The notes: generated from the sequence alone by a model not told the origin. Counted from the first letter of the stretch, positions 7,520 through 15,858 are shown. The stretch: DNA of 64,000 nt from Paenibacillus_V sp046244365 (GCF_046244365.1 NZ_CP176395.1:3906001-3970000), one strand, 5' to 3'. Translations and numbers: made by a program.

Positions 7520-8845
7520 GTGGCAAGACCGACGATCGCAATTGTCGGCCGCCCGAATGTCGGGAAATCGACGATTTTCAACCGTATGGTTGGAGAGAGG
7601 CAGGCAATTGTTGAAGATAAGCCAGGTGTAACGCGGGATCGGATGTACGGATCGGGAGAATGGTTCAGCAAATCGTTCCATGTCATCGATACGGGCGGTA
7701 TAGAAATTGACGGCGAGGATGAAATATTGCGCGCCGTAAGAGTGCAGGCGGAGCTTGCCATCGAGGAAGCGGACGTCATTATCTTTATGGTTGACGGCAA
7801 AACGGGCATTACGCCGGCGGACGAAGAGATCAGCCAGCTATTGTTCCGATCGGGCAAGCCGGTCGTGCTTGGGGTCAACAAGATCGACAACATCAAAATG
7901 CAGGAAGCGATTTATGAGTTTTACGCACTCGGCTTTGGCGACCCGATTCCGATATCGGGCGCGCACGGGATCGGGATGGGCGATCTGCTTGACGCAGCGA
8001 TTGTTCACTTTCCGGAGTTAGAGGAAGAGGAATATGGCGACGATGTTATCAAGATTGCGGTTATCGGCCGTCCGAATGTCGGCAAGTCTTCGCTCGTTAA
8101 CGCAATCCTGGGCGAGGAGCGGGTTATCGTCAGCAATATTGCCGGGACTACCCGCGATGCGATCGATACGCCGTTCGAACGGGAAGGCCAGAAATTCGTT
8201 CTGATCGATACCGCCGGCATGCGCAAACGCGGCAAGGTGTACGAAGCTACGGAAAAGTACAGCGTTATGCGTGCAATGAAAGCGATTGAGCGCGCCGATG
8301 TGGCGCTAGTGCTGATCAATGGCGAGGAAGGCATCATCGAGCAGGATAAGCATATCGCGGGTTACGCGCATGAAGCGGGTAAAGCGGCGATTTTCGTCGT
8401 AAACAAATGGGATGTCGTGGAGAAGGACGATAAAACGCTGCACCAATTTACGCAGACCATTCGCGACCATTTCTTGTTCATGTCGTATGCCCCGGTATTG
8501 TTCGTTTCCGCCAAGACGAAGCAAAGGCTGCATAAGCTGCTGCCGATGGTCGTAGAAGCGGCCGATCACCATTCCATGCGCATTCAAACGCATCTGCTGA
8601 ACGAGGTTATTTCCGATGCGGTGGCGATCACGCCGCCTCCGACGGACAAGGGCCGCCGGCTTCGTTTGAATTATGTGACACAGGTATCGGTAAAGCCGCC
8701 GACATTCGTTTTATTCGCAAACGATCCGTCATTGATGCATTTTTCCTACGAGCGTTACTTGGAAAACAAGTTACGGGCCGCTTTCGACTTTTCGGGAACG
8801 CCGCTGCGCTTGTTTACTAGGAAAAAAACGTCGGGCGAAGAGTAA
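7520..8845 (+). CDS. der: Ribosome biogenesis GTPase Der (EngA)
   Basis: Essential GTPase for 50S subunit assembly. 441 residues with two tandem G domains: GRPNVGKSTIF at about residue 9, DTGG at about 57 and NKID near 118; then a second GRPNVGKSSLV near 183, DTAGMRKRGK near 230 and NKWD near 296. The C-terminal KH-like domain includes PPTDKGRRLRLNYVTQ. GTG 7520 is preferred over the TTG at 7511, because that TTG abuts the ATGAGGAG ribosome site with no spacing. Cytosolic, ribosome-associated. Upstream of plsY and gpsA. Confidence 0.97.
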   Translation: MARPTIAIVGRPNVGKSTIFNRMVGERQAIVEDKPGVTRDRMYGSGEWFSKSFHVIDTGGIEIDGEDEILRAVRVQAELAIEEADVIIFMVDGKTGITPADEEISQLLFRSGKPVVLGVNKIDNIKMQEAIYEFYALGFGDPIPISGAHGIGMGDLLDAAIVHFPELEEEEYGDDVIKIAVIGRPNVGKSSLVNAILGEERVIVSNIAGTTRDAIDTPFEREGQKFVLIDTAGMRKRGKVYEATEKYSVMRAMKAIERADVALVLINGEEGIIEQDKHIAGYAHEAGKAAIFVVNKWDVVEKDDKTLHQFTQTIRDHFLFMSYAPVLFVSAKTKQRLHKLLPMVVEAADHHSMRIQTHLLNEVISDAVAITPPPTDKGRRLRLNYVTQVSVKPPTFVLFANDPSLMHFSYERYLENKLRAAFDFSGTPLRLFTRKKTSGEE

Positions 8846-8888
8846 TGCCCCGTTCCGTTCGCACAGCGGGCATTCCCCACAAGTCTTC

Positions 8889-8931
8889 GGGGAGATGAAG
8901 AGATCTCCCCGCATGACGGGGGGATCTTTTT
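8889..8931 (+). terminator. Terminator with overlapping alternative hairpin between der and plsY
   Basis: The stem GATCTCCCC (8902-8910) / GGGGGGATC (8918-8926) followed by TTTTT is an intrinsic terminator. Its left arm can instead pair with GGGGAGAT at 8889-8896, a perfect 8-bp competing hairpin. The two structures exclude each other, as in an attenuator, though no ligand or leader-peptide module is visible. Confidence 0.75.
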
Positions 8932-9032
8932 AAAAGGAAAGAGTAAGATTTTAGGGAAACTCACCGAAAAGCGGCCGGATTCAAGAGACGAAGCGTTGCA
9001 TACCTTTTCGGTGGATCTTAGGAGGTTCGTTG

Positions 9033-9629
9033 GTGTTAGCCATTGTAAGCGTCATAATCAGTTATTTGCTTGGTTCGATCAGCTTTAGCTTTCTTGCGGG
9101 AAAATGGTTGAAGGGGATCGACATTCGCAAGCACGGGAGCGGGAACGCCGGGGCGACGAATACGTTGCGCGTTCTGGGAAAAGGCCCGGCGATTGCCGTT
9201 TTGCTGCTGGATGCGCTCAAAGGCGTGCTTGCCGTTTGGGTCGGCATGTGGCTTGTAGAAGGTAATGTTTGGGTTGCCGTAGCATGCGGGCTGGCAGCCA
9301 TTATCGGCCATAATTGGCCGGTCTACTTCGGTTTTCGCGGCGGTAAGGGCATTGCGACAACGGTTGGCGTCATGGCGACATTGGCGTTTCTTCCTCTATT
9401 GATTGCGGGCATCATAGCTATTCTAACGATTGCGATTACCCGGTATGTTTCGCTCGGATCGCTGTTGCTGACAAGTCTGCTGCCGATCATCATCATCCTG
9501 ATGGATAAACCGATGCCGCTTCTTTGGGCCAGCCTGGTGCTCGCCGTATTTGCGTTTGTGCGCCACCGCACGAATATCGTCAAGCTTGTACAAGGGAAAG
9601 AAAATAAGCTGGGCGCTAAAAAGCAATAA
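9033..9629 (+). CDS. plsY: Acyl-phosphate:glycerol-3-phosphate acyltransferase
   Basis: Membrane enzyme that transfers an acyl group from acyl-phosphate to glycerol-3-phosphate, the first acylation in phospholipid synthesis. 198 residues, five membrane segments. The three family motifs are seen: KHGSGNAGATNTLRVLG (about residues 34-50), GHNWPVYFGFRGGKGIAT (about 95-112) and a C-terminal RHRTNI. GTG 9033 is chosen over TTG 9030 because AGGAGG at 9020-9025 then has seven-base spacing. The next gene, gpsA, makes its substrate. Confidence 0.94.
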   Translation: MLAIVSVIISYLLGSISFSFLAGKWLKGIDIRKHGSGNAGATNTLRVLGKGPAIAVLLLDALKGVLAVWVGMWLVEGNVWVAVACGLAAIIGHNWPVYFGFRGGKGIATTVGVMATLAFLPLLIAGIIAILTIAITRYVSLGSLLLTSLLPIIIILMDKPMPLLWASLVLAVFAFVRHRTNIVKLVQGKENKLGAKKQ

Positions 9630-9662
9630 GAAAGCAGCATCATTAAAGGAATGGGAGGAAAC

Positions 9663-10715
9663 GTGTTGAGCAAAAAAATGTGTGTGCTCGTCGCCGGCAG
9701 CTGGGGGACGGCACTTGCTTCCGTTCTGGCCGATAACAACGCGGACGTGACGCTATGGACGCGAAATGCCGCGCAAGCGGAGGAAATCAACACGCTACAT
9801 ACGAACGGCCGCTTTCTAAAAGGCGCAACGCTTCATCCGAACATCAAGGCGACTACGGATATGGAGGACGCGCTTCGCGATACGGACGCCGTTCTGCTTG
9901 CGGCTACCTCTGCGGCGATGCGCGATGTCGCTTCGCGAATGAAGCCGTTCGTGAAACCGGACACGCTGCTGATTCACGCTACCAAAGGATTCGAAGCGGG
10001 CACTCTCAAGCGGATGACGGAAGTTATCGCGGAAGAAATCCCGCAAACCGATCCCGATCGGATCGTCGTCCTGTCCGGCCCGAGCCATGCCGAGGAAGTG
10101 ATCGTTCGCTGTCCGACTACCGTCGTCGTCGCAGCGAAATGTCTGGAGGCGGCGGAGGCGGCACAGGATTTGTTTATGAACGCGAACTTTCGCGTCTATA
10201 CGAATCCGGATGTGATCGGAGTCGAAGTAAGCGGCGCGCTGAAAAATATTATCGCGCTTGGCGCTGGAATGAGCGACGGACTCGGCTTCGGCGATAACGC
10301 GAAGGCCGCGCTTCTGACGAGGGGATTAGCGGAAATCTCCCGGCTGGGCGTAGCGATGGGCGCGAATCCGTTTACTTTTGCCGGGCTCGCGGGCGTCGGG
10401 GATCTTGTGGTTACGTGTACAAGCCGGCACAGCCGCAACTGGAACGCTGGAAACCGGCTGGGGCTGGGAGAAACGGTTGAGGAAGTGCTGCAATCGACGG
10501 GAATGGTCGTAGAAGGCATCAAAACGACCAAAGCGGCGTATGGGCTTTCCCGCGAATACAAGGTCTCCATGCCGATTGCGGATGCGCTCTACAGGGTGCT
10601 GTTCGAAGGTAAAGCCCCGCGTATGGCCGTTGAAGAATTGATGGGACGCGTGCGCACGCACGAAATCGAAGAACTAACGACCGTTTCATGGACCGGCGAA
10701 GAGCCTACACCATAA
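9663..10715 (+). CDS. gpsA: NAD(P)H-dependent glycerol-3-phosphate dehydrogenase
   Basis: Reduces dihydroxyacetone phosphate to sn-glycerol-3-phosphate for lipid synthesis. 350 residues. GTG 9663 (or TTG 9666) lies just after GGGAGG at 9653-9658; the ATG at 9651 overlaps that site and is rejected. Conserved blocks are ATKGFE, VLSGPSHAEEV, SGALKNIIALGAGMSDGLG (with catalytic Lys), GVGDLVVTCTS and SRNWNAGN. One oddity: the Rossmann loop reads VAGSWGTAL where most family members have GAGSWGTAL, so the first glycine is valine. Directly after plsY, and likely in the same transcript. Confidence 0.95.
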   Translation: MLSKKMCVLVAGSWGTALASVLADNNADVTLWTRNAAQAEEINTLHTNGRFLKGATLHPNIKATTDMEDALRDTDAVLLAATSAAMRDVASRMKPFVKPDTLLIHATKGFEAGTLKRMTEVIAEEIPQTDPDRIVVLSGPSHAEEVIVRCPTTVVVAAKCLEAAEAAQDLFMNANFRVYTNPDVIGVEVSGALKNIIALGAGMSDGLGFGDNAKAALLTRGLAEISRLGVAMGANPFTFAGLAGVGDLVVTCTSRHSRNWNAGNRLGLGETVEEVLQSTGMVVEGIKTTKAAYGLSREYKVSMPIADALYRVLFEGKAPRMAVEELMGRVRTHEIEELTTVSWTGEEPTP

Positions 10716-10766
10716 AGGCATCCGACTCATACAATACTCATACCTAAGCCGATGGGAGGAGTATGG

Positions 10767-11045
10767 ATGAGCGGAAAGGATATTTCCAAGAACATATTGA
10801 ATACGGTGAAGAGCAAGACCGGCAAATCGGTTTCGGAGAAAGATATCAACAAACTGGCGAGCACCGTCAAGCCTTCGACCATGCAAAACGAAGCACAGCT
10901 TCGGCAGCTGATCAAGCAGGTGTCCGGTTTGGTCAACATCAACGTTCCGGAGTCGACCGTTAACGATATTGTCAATGCGGTCAAAAACAGTCAATTGAAC
11001 CCGAATAACCTGGAACAATTGATGAAAATGATATCCAAAAAGTGA
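10767..11045 (+). CDS. Stage VI sporulation protein F (SpoVIF)-like
   Basis: 92 residues, helical and polar, no membrane segment. The sequence MSGKDISKNILNTVKSKTGK followed by VSEKDINKLASTVKPS resembles the SpoVIF (YjcC) family, in which the protein helps assemble spore-coat layers in the mother cell. ATG 10767 has GGGAGGA six bases upstream; an ATG at 10752 precedes the ribosome site and is unlikely. B. subtilis does not carry this gene between gpsA and yphE. A strong terminator follows. Confidence 0.72.
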   Translation: MSGKDISKNILNTVKSKTGKSVSEKDINKLASTVKPSTMQNEAQLRQLIKQVSGLVNINVPESTVNDIVNAVKNSQLNPNNLEQLMKMISKK

Positions 11046-11051
11046 ACATTG

Positions 11052-11096
11052 AGCATAAGGCACGCCTTCAGGCGCGCCTTATGCTTTATTTTTTTG
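11052..11096 (+). terminator. Intrinsic terminator after the SpoVIF-like gene
   Basis: A 15-bp stem from AGCATAAGGCACGCC and GGCGCGCCTTATGCT (one wobble) with loop TTCA is followed by TTATTTTTTT. Confidence 0.92.
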
Positions 11097-11105
11097 CGGT
11101 GAGAA

Positions 11106-11114
11106 TGGTATAAT
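11106..11114 (+). promoter_or_regulatory. Extended -10 promoter of yphE
   Basis: TGGTATAAT lies directly after the preceding terminator and 39 bases before the yphE start. No good -35 is visible. Confidence 0.55.
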
Positions 11115-11152
11115 CAAACGGGTTGAGTTGGAGAATAGGTGGGTTGTAGACA

Positions 11153-11335
11153 ATGAGCAGTATGGATAAAATGTGGGCGACGATGTATGCAATCGGCTTT
11201 ATGGTCATCGCTTCGCTGTTAGTCATGTACGCGCGCTATAAGATTAAATACGCTTGGCTTCGCGTGCTGATCATCATTATTGCCTTTATCTTATTGGTGT
11301 ATGGAGTATTGCTGGCGCTGGCCGGATTGCTTTAA
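11153..11335 (+). CDS. yphE: DUF2768 family small membrane protein (YphE)
   Basis: 60 residues with two hydrophobic helices (about 9-26 and 36-58) separated by a basic turn RYKIKYAW. Its size, topology and position after gpsA and before yphF/spoIVA match YphE of B. subtilis (DUF2768). ATG 11153 is preceded by a weak GGTGGG site. No known biochemical role. Confidence 0.75.
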   Translation: MSSMDKMWATMYAIGFMVIASLLVMYARYKIKYAWLRVLIIIIAFILLVYGVLLALAGLL

Positions 11336-11409
11336 CCCCGCGAAGCGGCGAATCGCAACGCAGCATCATCCGAGTATTTGGAACGCAGCTTGAGAGTGAG
11401 GAACGTAAA

Positions 11410-11703
11410 ATGATTGAATTAAAAGGGAAACGCGTACATAAAACGGTACCGGCAGAACCCGGCATGACAATCTTGAAGCTCGCACTTAAGCATGATGTCG
11501 AGTGGGGGCATCTGTGCACGCGGGGAACATGCTGCCGCTGCAGGTGTCTGGTTACGACAGGTATGAATCATCTCGCCGCGCCGACGAATGCGGAGCTGGA
11601 TGCGCTTGAACCGGAAGAAATCGAAGAAGGCTACAGACTGGGCTGCCAGGCTGTTTTAACGGGAGAAGGGCCTGTGTCCGTTGCAAACAAAACGTATTTC
11701 TAA
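11410..11703 (+). CDS. 2Fe-2S ferredoxin, plant/vertebrate fold (first copy)
   Basis: 97 residues. Cluster ligands are seen as CTRGTCCRC (C-x4-C-x2-C) near residue 37 plus a fourth Cys in LGCQAV near 83, the usual pattern of [2Fe-2S] ferredoxins. GAGTGAGGAAC precedes ATG. Probable soluble electron carrier; the partner is unknown. It begins a three-gene insertion (ferredoxin, nucleotidyltransferase-like, ferredoxin) between yphE and yphF that B. subtilis lacks. Confidence 0.85.
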   Translation: MIELKGKRVHKTVPAEPGMTILKLALKHDVEWGHLCTRGTCCRCRCLVTTGMNHLAAPTNAELDALEPEEIEEGYRLGCQAVLTGEGPVSVANKTYF

Positions 11704-11749
11704 CAGGATAAAGAACGAACTATTTTGCGATGGGAAAGGTTTGACGAAC

Positions 11750-12385
11750 ATGGTGTTGTCCGAATCGATCGTACAAGCATTGGCTGCGCTGCACGACCGG
11801 CTGAAGCCTGCGAACGTAAAGTGGCTGGTGGGCGGGAGCTGCGGCCTGCTGCTGCAAGGCGTGCCGATCGGCCGCGAGCCGCGTGATTTGGACGTTTATA
11901 TGGATGAAACCGATGCGATCCCTTTTCACCATGCGCTTAAAGACTTGGCGATGGATGCTCCGCAATTCAGCCGCACGCCGATCTACGAATCCGTCCTGAG
12001 CCACTATGCGGTTCCAAGCGTACAGCTGGAAGCTGTCGGCGGATTTCGGGTGCAGGCATGCGGCGCCGAATACCGAGTGGAAATCGGGTCGCTCTTATAT
12101 GACTTCGGATTTCAAGCGGAAGCTGCAGGTCGGCGTATACCGTTAATGCCGCTGGCGCATGAATTTCTTTTTAACATCCTTAGAGAACGTCCCGACCGCT
12201 ACGAGGCTATCGCCCCGGTCATCAAGGGGGATTTAGCGTTACATCTTCCGCCGCTTATCGCGATTATCGGCCGGAACCTCATCTCGGCTGAACTGCTCGA
12301 GCGGATGAACGGTTTGCTCGGCGTATCGCTACAAGAGAGGATGGCGGTGAAAGATGCCGGAGGTACATTTTCTGCCGGACGATAA
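11750..12385 (+). CDS. Nucleotidyltransferase-like protein
   Basis: 211 residues from ATG 11750, with GGAAAGG ten bases upstream. The N-terminal part holds LVGGSCGLLLQG (about residues 25-36), a GG-S helix as in polymerase-beta nucleotidyltransferases, followed by EPRDLDVYMDE with a D-x-D pair (about 47-53), the usual metal ligands. The rest is less clear and ends in a basic tail. The catalytic core looks intact but the substrate cannot be inferred. The last 32 bases overlap the second ferredoxin gene, so the two are translationally coupled. Alternative: a minimal MNT-type toxin-antitoxin component, though no HEPN partner is seen. Confidence 0.6.
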   Translation: MVLSESIVQALAALHDRLKPANVKWLVGGSCGLLLQGVPIGREPRDLDVYMDETDAIPFHHALKDLAMDAPQFSRTPIYESVLSHYAVPSVQLEAVGGFRVQACGAEYRVEIGSLLYDFGFQAEAAGRRIPLMPLAHEFLFNILRERPDRYEAIAPVIKGDLALHLPPLIAIIGRNLISAELLERMNGLLGVSLQERMAVKDAGGTFSAGR

Positions 12386-12689
12386 ACGGGTCCAGGTACG
12401 TCCCGGTACGACGCTGCTCGATGCCGGACGCAAAGCCCATGTCAATATTCGCACCCGTTGCGGTGGAAAAGCGGCTTGCCTCATGTGTAAGGTCAAAGTC
12501 GACGGCGGGATCGGACTGGCGAAGGCAAACCGGAACGAGGAGCTGAAGCTCGGTTCTTTGCTTGACGAAGGCTACCGTCTTGCTTGTCAGGCAAGCGTTG
12601 CCGGCCCCGTCACCGTACTCGTGCCGGAGGATCCGCTCAAGGCTGCCGTACGGGCGCAGCTTCAAAAGCAAAAAGAAGAGGAATGGTAG
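12354..12689 (+). CDS. 2Fe-2S ferredoxin (second copy)
   Basis: 111 residues. Ligands CGGKAACLMC (C-x5-C-x2-C) at about residues 36-45 and LACQAS at about 78. The N-terminus VHFLPDDKRVQVRPGTTLLDAGRKA is typical of ferredoxin beta-grasp folds. The start overlaps the previous gene by 32 bases; GGCGGTGAAAG serves as ribosome site. The spacing of the first cysteines differs from the copy at 11410 (x5 versus x4), so they are not a recent duplication. Confidence 0.83.
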   Translation: MPEVHFLPDDKRVQVRPGTTLLDAGRKAHVNIRTRCGGKAACLMCKVKVDGGIGLAKANRNEELKLGSLLDEGYRLACQASVAGPVTVLVPEDPLKAAVRAQLQKQKEEEW

Positions 12690-12745
12690 CTGCTCTCCCA
12701 ATGGATAAACCATATTGCGGGGAACAGCTTGAAGGAGGCAGGACA

Positions 12746-13498
12746 ATGATTTCCCGAATGACTGAAATCGCTCAGCGAGCAAACCGAGGGCTGCTCTGGA
12801 GGCTGGGCGTCACGGCCGTATTTCTGGTGCTGTTATCGGGCTGCATGTATCGGGGAGAGGTGCAAAAGGGGTATTCTTTGGCATCGGGTGAATATTTGAC
12901 GGTCGTGCAGAACGCCGTCGATACGTACCGGAAAGCGACCGGCGTGCTCCCAATCAAAACGAAACCTCAAGAAACGCCGCTCTACGAAAAATATTTGATA
13001 GACTTCAAGAAGATCAAGGACCGTAACATGATCAGCACGGTGCCGACGAACGCCTTTGAAAACGGAGGGACGGCTTTATATGTAATCGTAGACGCCGAAA
13101 CGAAGCCGACCGTTAAGCTGATGGACTTGACCGCCTATCAGAAGGTTGTCCAGCTGCAAGCGGACGTAGATGCATACAAGGCTAAGAAAGACGTTCTTCC
13201 GCTAGGCAGCCAAGTTGCGCCGTCCATGTATTCGCTTGATTTCGATAAGCTGGGCCAGAAGATGGAACAGTTTCGAAGCCCGTATTCCAATCAGTTCTTG
13301 ACGGTCATCCTTAGCGAATCCGGCCAGGTAGCGATCGATTACGGCCCGGAAATCATGAAGCTGATCAACAAAAAGTCGATAAAGCCGGATCCGTCGCAGG
13401 ATCTGAGATCTCTGCTCGTAGAGGAAGGCTTTTATGTTCCCGTCCGTTCTTTTCCTTATTATTGGTCCGATAATCAGCCCGTCGTCAAGCAAGAATAG
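12746..13498 (+). CDS. yphF: YphF-like lipoprotein
   Basis: 250 residues. A type II signal peptide with hydrophobic stretch and lipobox LLSGC (cysteine at about residue 32) precedes a soluble extracytoplasmic domain. AAGGAGG at 12732 is spaced seven bases from ATG 12746. Position between yphE and spoIVA and overall length match YphF of B. subtilis. No catalytic motif was recognised. It is likely tethered to the outer face of the membrane. A strong terminator follows. Confidence 0.72.
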   Translation: MISRMTEIAQRANRGLLWRLGVTAVFLVLLSGCMYRGEVQKGYSLASGEYLTVVQNAVDTYRKATGVLPIKTKPQETPLYEKYLIDFKKIKDRNMISTVPTNAFENGGTALYVIVDAETKPTVKLMDLTAYQKVVQLQADVDAYKAKKDVLPLGSQVAPSMYSLDFDKLGQKMEQFRSPYSNQFLTVILSESGQVAIDYGPEIMKLINKKSIKPDPSQDLRSLLVEEGFYVPVRSFPYYWSDNQPVVKQE

Positions 13499-13502
13499 CC
13501 GA

Positions 13503-13546
13503 AGCCCTAGGCGCATGCATGAGCATGCCCGAGGGCTTTTTTTTTG
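13503..13546 (+). terminator. Intrinsic terminator of yphF
   Basis: Long stem AGCCCTaGGCGCATGC / GCATGCcCgaGGGCT with ATGA loop, followed by nine Ts. Confidence 0.9.
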
Positions 13547-13666
13547 GAAAAAGAGGCATCTTTTTACGAATAGGAGGAGAGGATCGCTCATATAAGTTAT
13601 TCGGAAGCCGTTAAACGGCAGCGCCGAAAGGTATACGAGGAGTTGATAGGATGTACAAAAAGTAGT

Positions 13667-13693
13667 CATATTCTTTGCAAGACGACATATATT
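13667..13693 (+). promoter_or_regulatory. Possible sigma-E type promoter of spoIVA
   Basis: The 266-bp stretch between the yphF terminator and spoIVA holds no gene. CATATT at 13667 and CATATATT at 13686 resemble the ATA / CATAnnnT halves of sigma-E promoters, with about 15 bp between them, slightly short. SpoIVA is under sigma-E control in Bacillus. No other clear signal was seen in the gap. Confidence 0.3.
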
Positions 13694-13811
13694 TTTACTA
13701 GTCAAAAAGATTGTACGAGTGTGGTCGCATGGCGAGCCCGAAGGAGCGTCCTTTACCGGTTCGTGCTTCGGTCACCGGCATGTTTCATCTTAACCTGTAG
13801 GAGGGATCTCT

Positions 13812-15290
13812 TTGGAAAAAGTGGACATCTTTAAAGACATTGCCGAACGGACCGGCGGGGATATATACCTGGGGGTCGTCGGTGCAGTCCGCACGGGTAA
13901 ATCGACCTTTATCAAACGCTTCATGGAGACCGTCGTGCTGCCGAACATCAAGAACGAGTCGGACCGTATACGCTCGATTGACGAGCTCCCGCAAAGCGCG
14001 GCAGGCCGCACCATCATGACGACGGAACCGAAATTCGTGCCAAATAATGCGGTGCAAATAACGGTGGCCGAAGGCTTGAACGTCAATATCCGGCTCGTCG
14101 ATTGCGTGGGCTATGCCGTCGAAGGAGCCAAGGGCTACGAAGACGAAAACGGTCCCCGGATGATATCTACGCCGTGGTTCGACGAGCCGATCCCGTTCCA
14201 GGAAGCGGCCGAGATCGGTACGCGCAAAGTCATTCAAGAGCATTCCACGCTCGGCGTCGTCGTCACGACGGACGGCAGCATTGCGGAAATTCCGCGTTCT
14301 TCTTATGTTGAGGCAGAGGAGCGCGTCATCGCCGAACTGAAGGAAGTCGGCAAGCCGTTCATTCTCATCATTAACTCGATGAAACCGCAAAGCGAGCCCG
14401 CTCAGGAGCTTAGGAACGAGCTTGCGAGTAAATACGATATTCCGGTCATGGCGATGAGCGTGGCGACGATGGGCGAAGAGGAAGTTATGTCCGCGCTTCG
14501 CGAAGTGCTCTATGAATTCCCGGTTCACGAAGTGAATGTCAATCTGCCTAGCTGGGTGATGGTGCTTCAAGATAACCACTGGCTGCGCAGCAATTTTGAA
14601 AATTCAGTCCGCGATACGGTGCAGGATATTCGCCGATTGCGCGACGTCGACCGCGTCGTGAGCCAGTTCTCGGATTACGATTTTATCGACCGGGCTGCGC
14701 TTGCCGGAATGAATATGGGGCAGGGCGTAGCCGAGATCGACTTGTATGCGCCGGATGAGCTGTACGATAAAATTTTGATGGAAGTCGTCGGTGTGGAAAT
14801 TCGCGGCAAAGATCATCTGCTCCAACTGATGCAGGAATTTACGCATGCCAAGCGAGAATACGATCAATTCGCCGAAGCGCTTGAGATGGTCAAAACGACC
14901 GGCTACGGCATCGCGCCGCCGACGCTTGCCGAAATGGCGCTCGACGAGCCGGAGCTGATCCGGCAAGGTTCGCGGTTCGGCGTCAGGCTGAAAGCGACGG
15001 CGCCGTCCATTCACATGATCCGCGTCGATGTCGAGTCGGAATTCTCGCCGATCATCGGAACGGAGAAGCAAAGCGAAGAGCTGGTGCGGTACTTAATGCA
15101 AGACTTTGAGGATAACCCGCTGAAAATTTGGGAATCCGACATATTCGGCCGTTCGCTCCACTCCATCGTTCGCGAGGGCATTCAAGGCAAGCTGGCCATG
15201 ATGCCGGACAACGCCCGTTACAAGCTTCAGGAGACGCTTGGGCGCATCATCAACGAAGGTTCCGGCGGTTTGATCGCGATTATTTTGTAG
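13812..15290 (+). CDS. spoIVA: Stage IV sporulation protein A, coat morphogenetic ATPase
   Basis: 492 residues, the normal length. SpoIVA polymerises on the forespore outer surface by ATP hydrolysis and forms the basement layer of the coat. Walker A GAVRTGKSTFIKRF is at about residues 24-37, with the conserved TMTTEP-like IMTTEPKFVPN and DCVGYAVEGAKGYEDENGPR following. The C-terminus LGRIINEGSGGLIAIIL matches the region needed for SpoVM/SpoVID interaction. The TTG start has TAGGAGGGA nine bases upstream. Made in the mother cell. A terminator follows. Confidence 0.98.
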   Translation: MEKVDIFKDIAERTGGDIYLGVVGAVRTGKSTFIKRFMETVVLPNIKNESDRIRSIDELPQSAAGRTIMTTEPKFVPNNAVQITVAEGLNVNIRLVDCVGYAVEGAKGYEDENGPRMISTPWFDEPIPFQEAAEIGTRKVIQEHSTLGVVVTTDGSIAEIPRSSYVEAEERVIAELKEVGKPFILIINSMKPQSEPAQELRNELASKYDIPVMAMSVATMGEEEVMSALREVLYEFPVHEVNVNLPSWVMVLQDNHWLRSNFENSVRDTVQDIRRLRDVDRVVSQFSDYDFIDRAALAGMNMGQGVAEIDLYAPDELYDKILMEVVGVEIRGKDHLLQLMQEFTHAKREYDQFAEALEMVKTTGYGIAPPTLAEMALDEPELIRQGSRFGVRLKATAPSIHMIRVDVESEFSPIIGTEKQSEELVRYLMQDFEDNPLKIWESDIFGRSLHSIVREGIQGKLAMMPDNARYKLQETLGRIINEGSGGLIAIIL

Positions 15291-15312
15291 TTCCCAACCG
15301 AATAGAATCGCC

Positions 15313-15358
15313 AAGGGACGCTAATAACGACTTACTTGTTATGGCGTCTCTTTTTTTG
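15313..15358 (+). terminator. Intrinsic terminator of spoIVA
   Basis: AGGGACGCtaATAAC pairs with GTTATgGCGTCTCT around a loop of about nine bases, followed by TTTTTTT. Confidence 0.85.
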
Positions 15359-15513
15359 TGCGGAAAGCGCCTAAAGTGAAGTATTGCAAAACGAAGCCTG
15401 CTATAATAAGATAAATTTGTTCGTTTTCGCTGCTGCATACGTATATTTTAGGCTGAAACGGTTAACACAGAAAGTAAGAGTATGCACTTAACGCATATGG
15501 GGAGGTGAAAGCT

Positions 15514-15786
15514 GTGAACAAATCTGAATTGATCAACAAGGTTGCCGAAATTTCCGACATCTCCAAGAAGGATGCAACGAAAGCGGTTGAAGCCGTTTTT
15601 GAGGCGATTTCCGATGCGCTGCAAAGCGGAGATAAAGTACAATTGGTAGGCTTCGGTAACTTTGAAGTTAGAGAACGCTCGGCACGCAAAGGACGCAACC
15701 CGCAAACGGGCCAAGAGATTGAAATTGCCGCCAGCAAAGTGCCTTCGTTCAAACCGGGTAAAGCGCTTAGAGACGTCATTCAATAA
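15514..15786 (+). CDS. hbs: DNA-binding protein HU
   Basis: 90-residue nucleoid protein that bends and compacts DNA. Begins MNKSELINKVAEIS and carries VGFGNFEVRERSARKGRNPQTG, the DNA-gripping beta arm with the conserved RNP tip. GTG 15514 is the start; GGGGAGGTG lies immediately upstream, and the in-frame GTG at 15505 falls inside that site. A terminator-like hairpin follows and a tRNA gene comes next. In B. subtilis hbs is followed by folE; here it is not. Confidence 0.97.
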   Translation: MNKSELINKVAEISDISKKDATKAVEAVFEAISDALQSGDKVQLVGFGNFEVRERSARKGRNPQTGQEIEIAASKVPSFKPGKALRDVIQ

Positions 15787-15824
15787 GCCGCCGGTTTCCG
15801 TTACATACAGGTTTGACCTAACTG

Positions 15825-15858
15825 GCCGTCTTCCATGAGGAAGGCGGCTTTCTATTTT
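15825..15858 (+). terminator. Intrinsic terminator of hbs
   Basis: GCCGTCTTCC / GGAAGGCGGC (one G-T pair) with ATGA loop, followed by TTTCTATTTTT. Confidence 0.8.

Noticed and set aside
13651..13665. Four-codon minigene (ATG TAC AAA AAG TAG) with GAGGAG upstream of spoIVA
   Set aside because: Too short to separate from chance, and no terminator or attenuator follows it.
15384..15407. Promoter TTGCAA / TATAAT upstream of hbs
   Set aside because: Only 12 bp separate the two hexamers, too short for a normal promoter; the -10 alone may be used.
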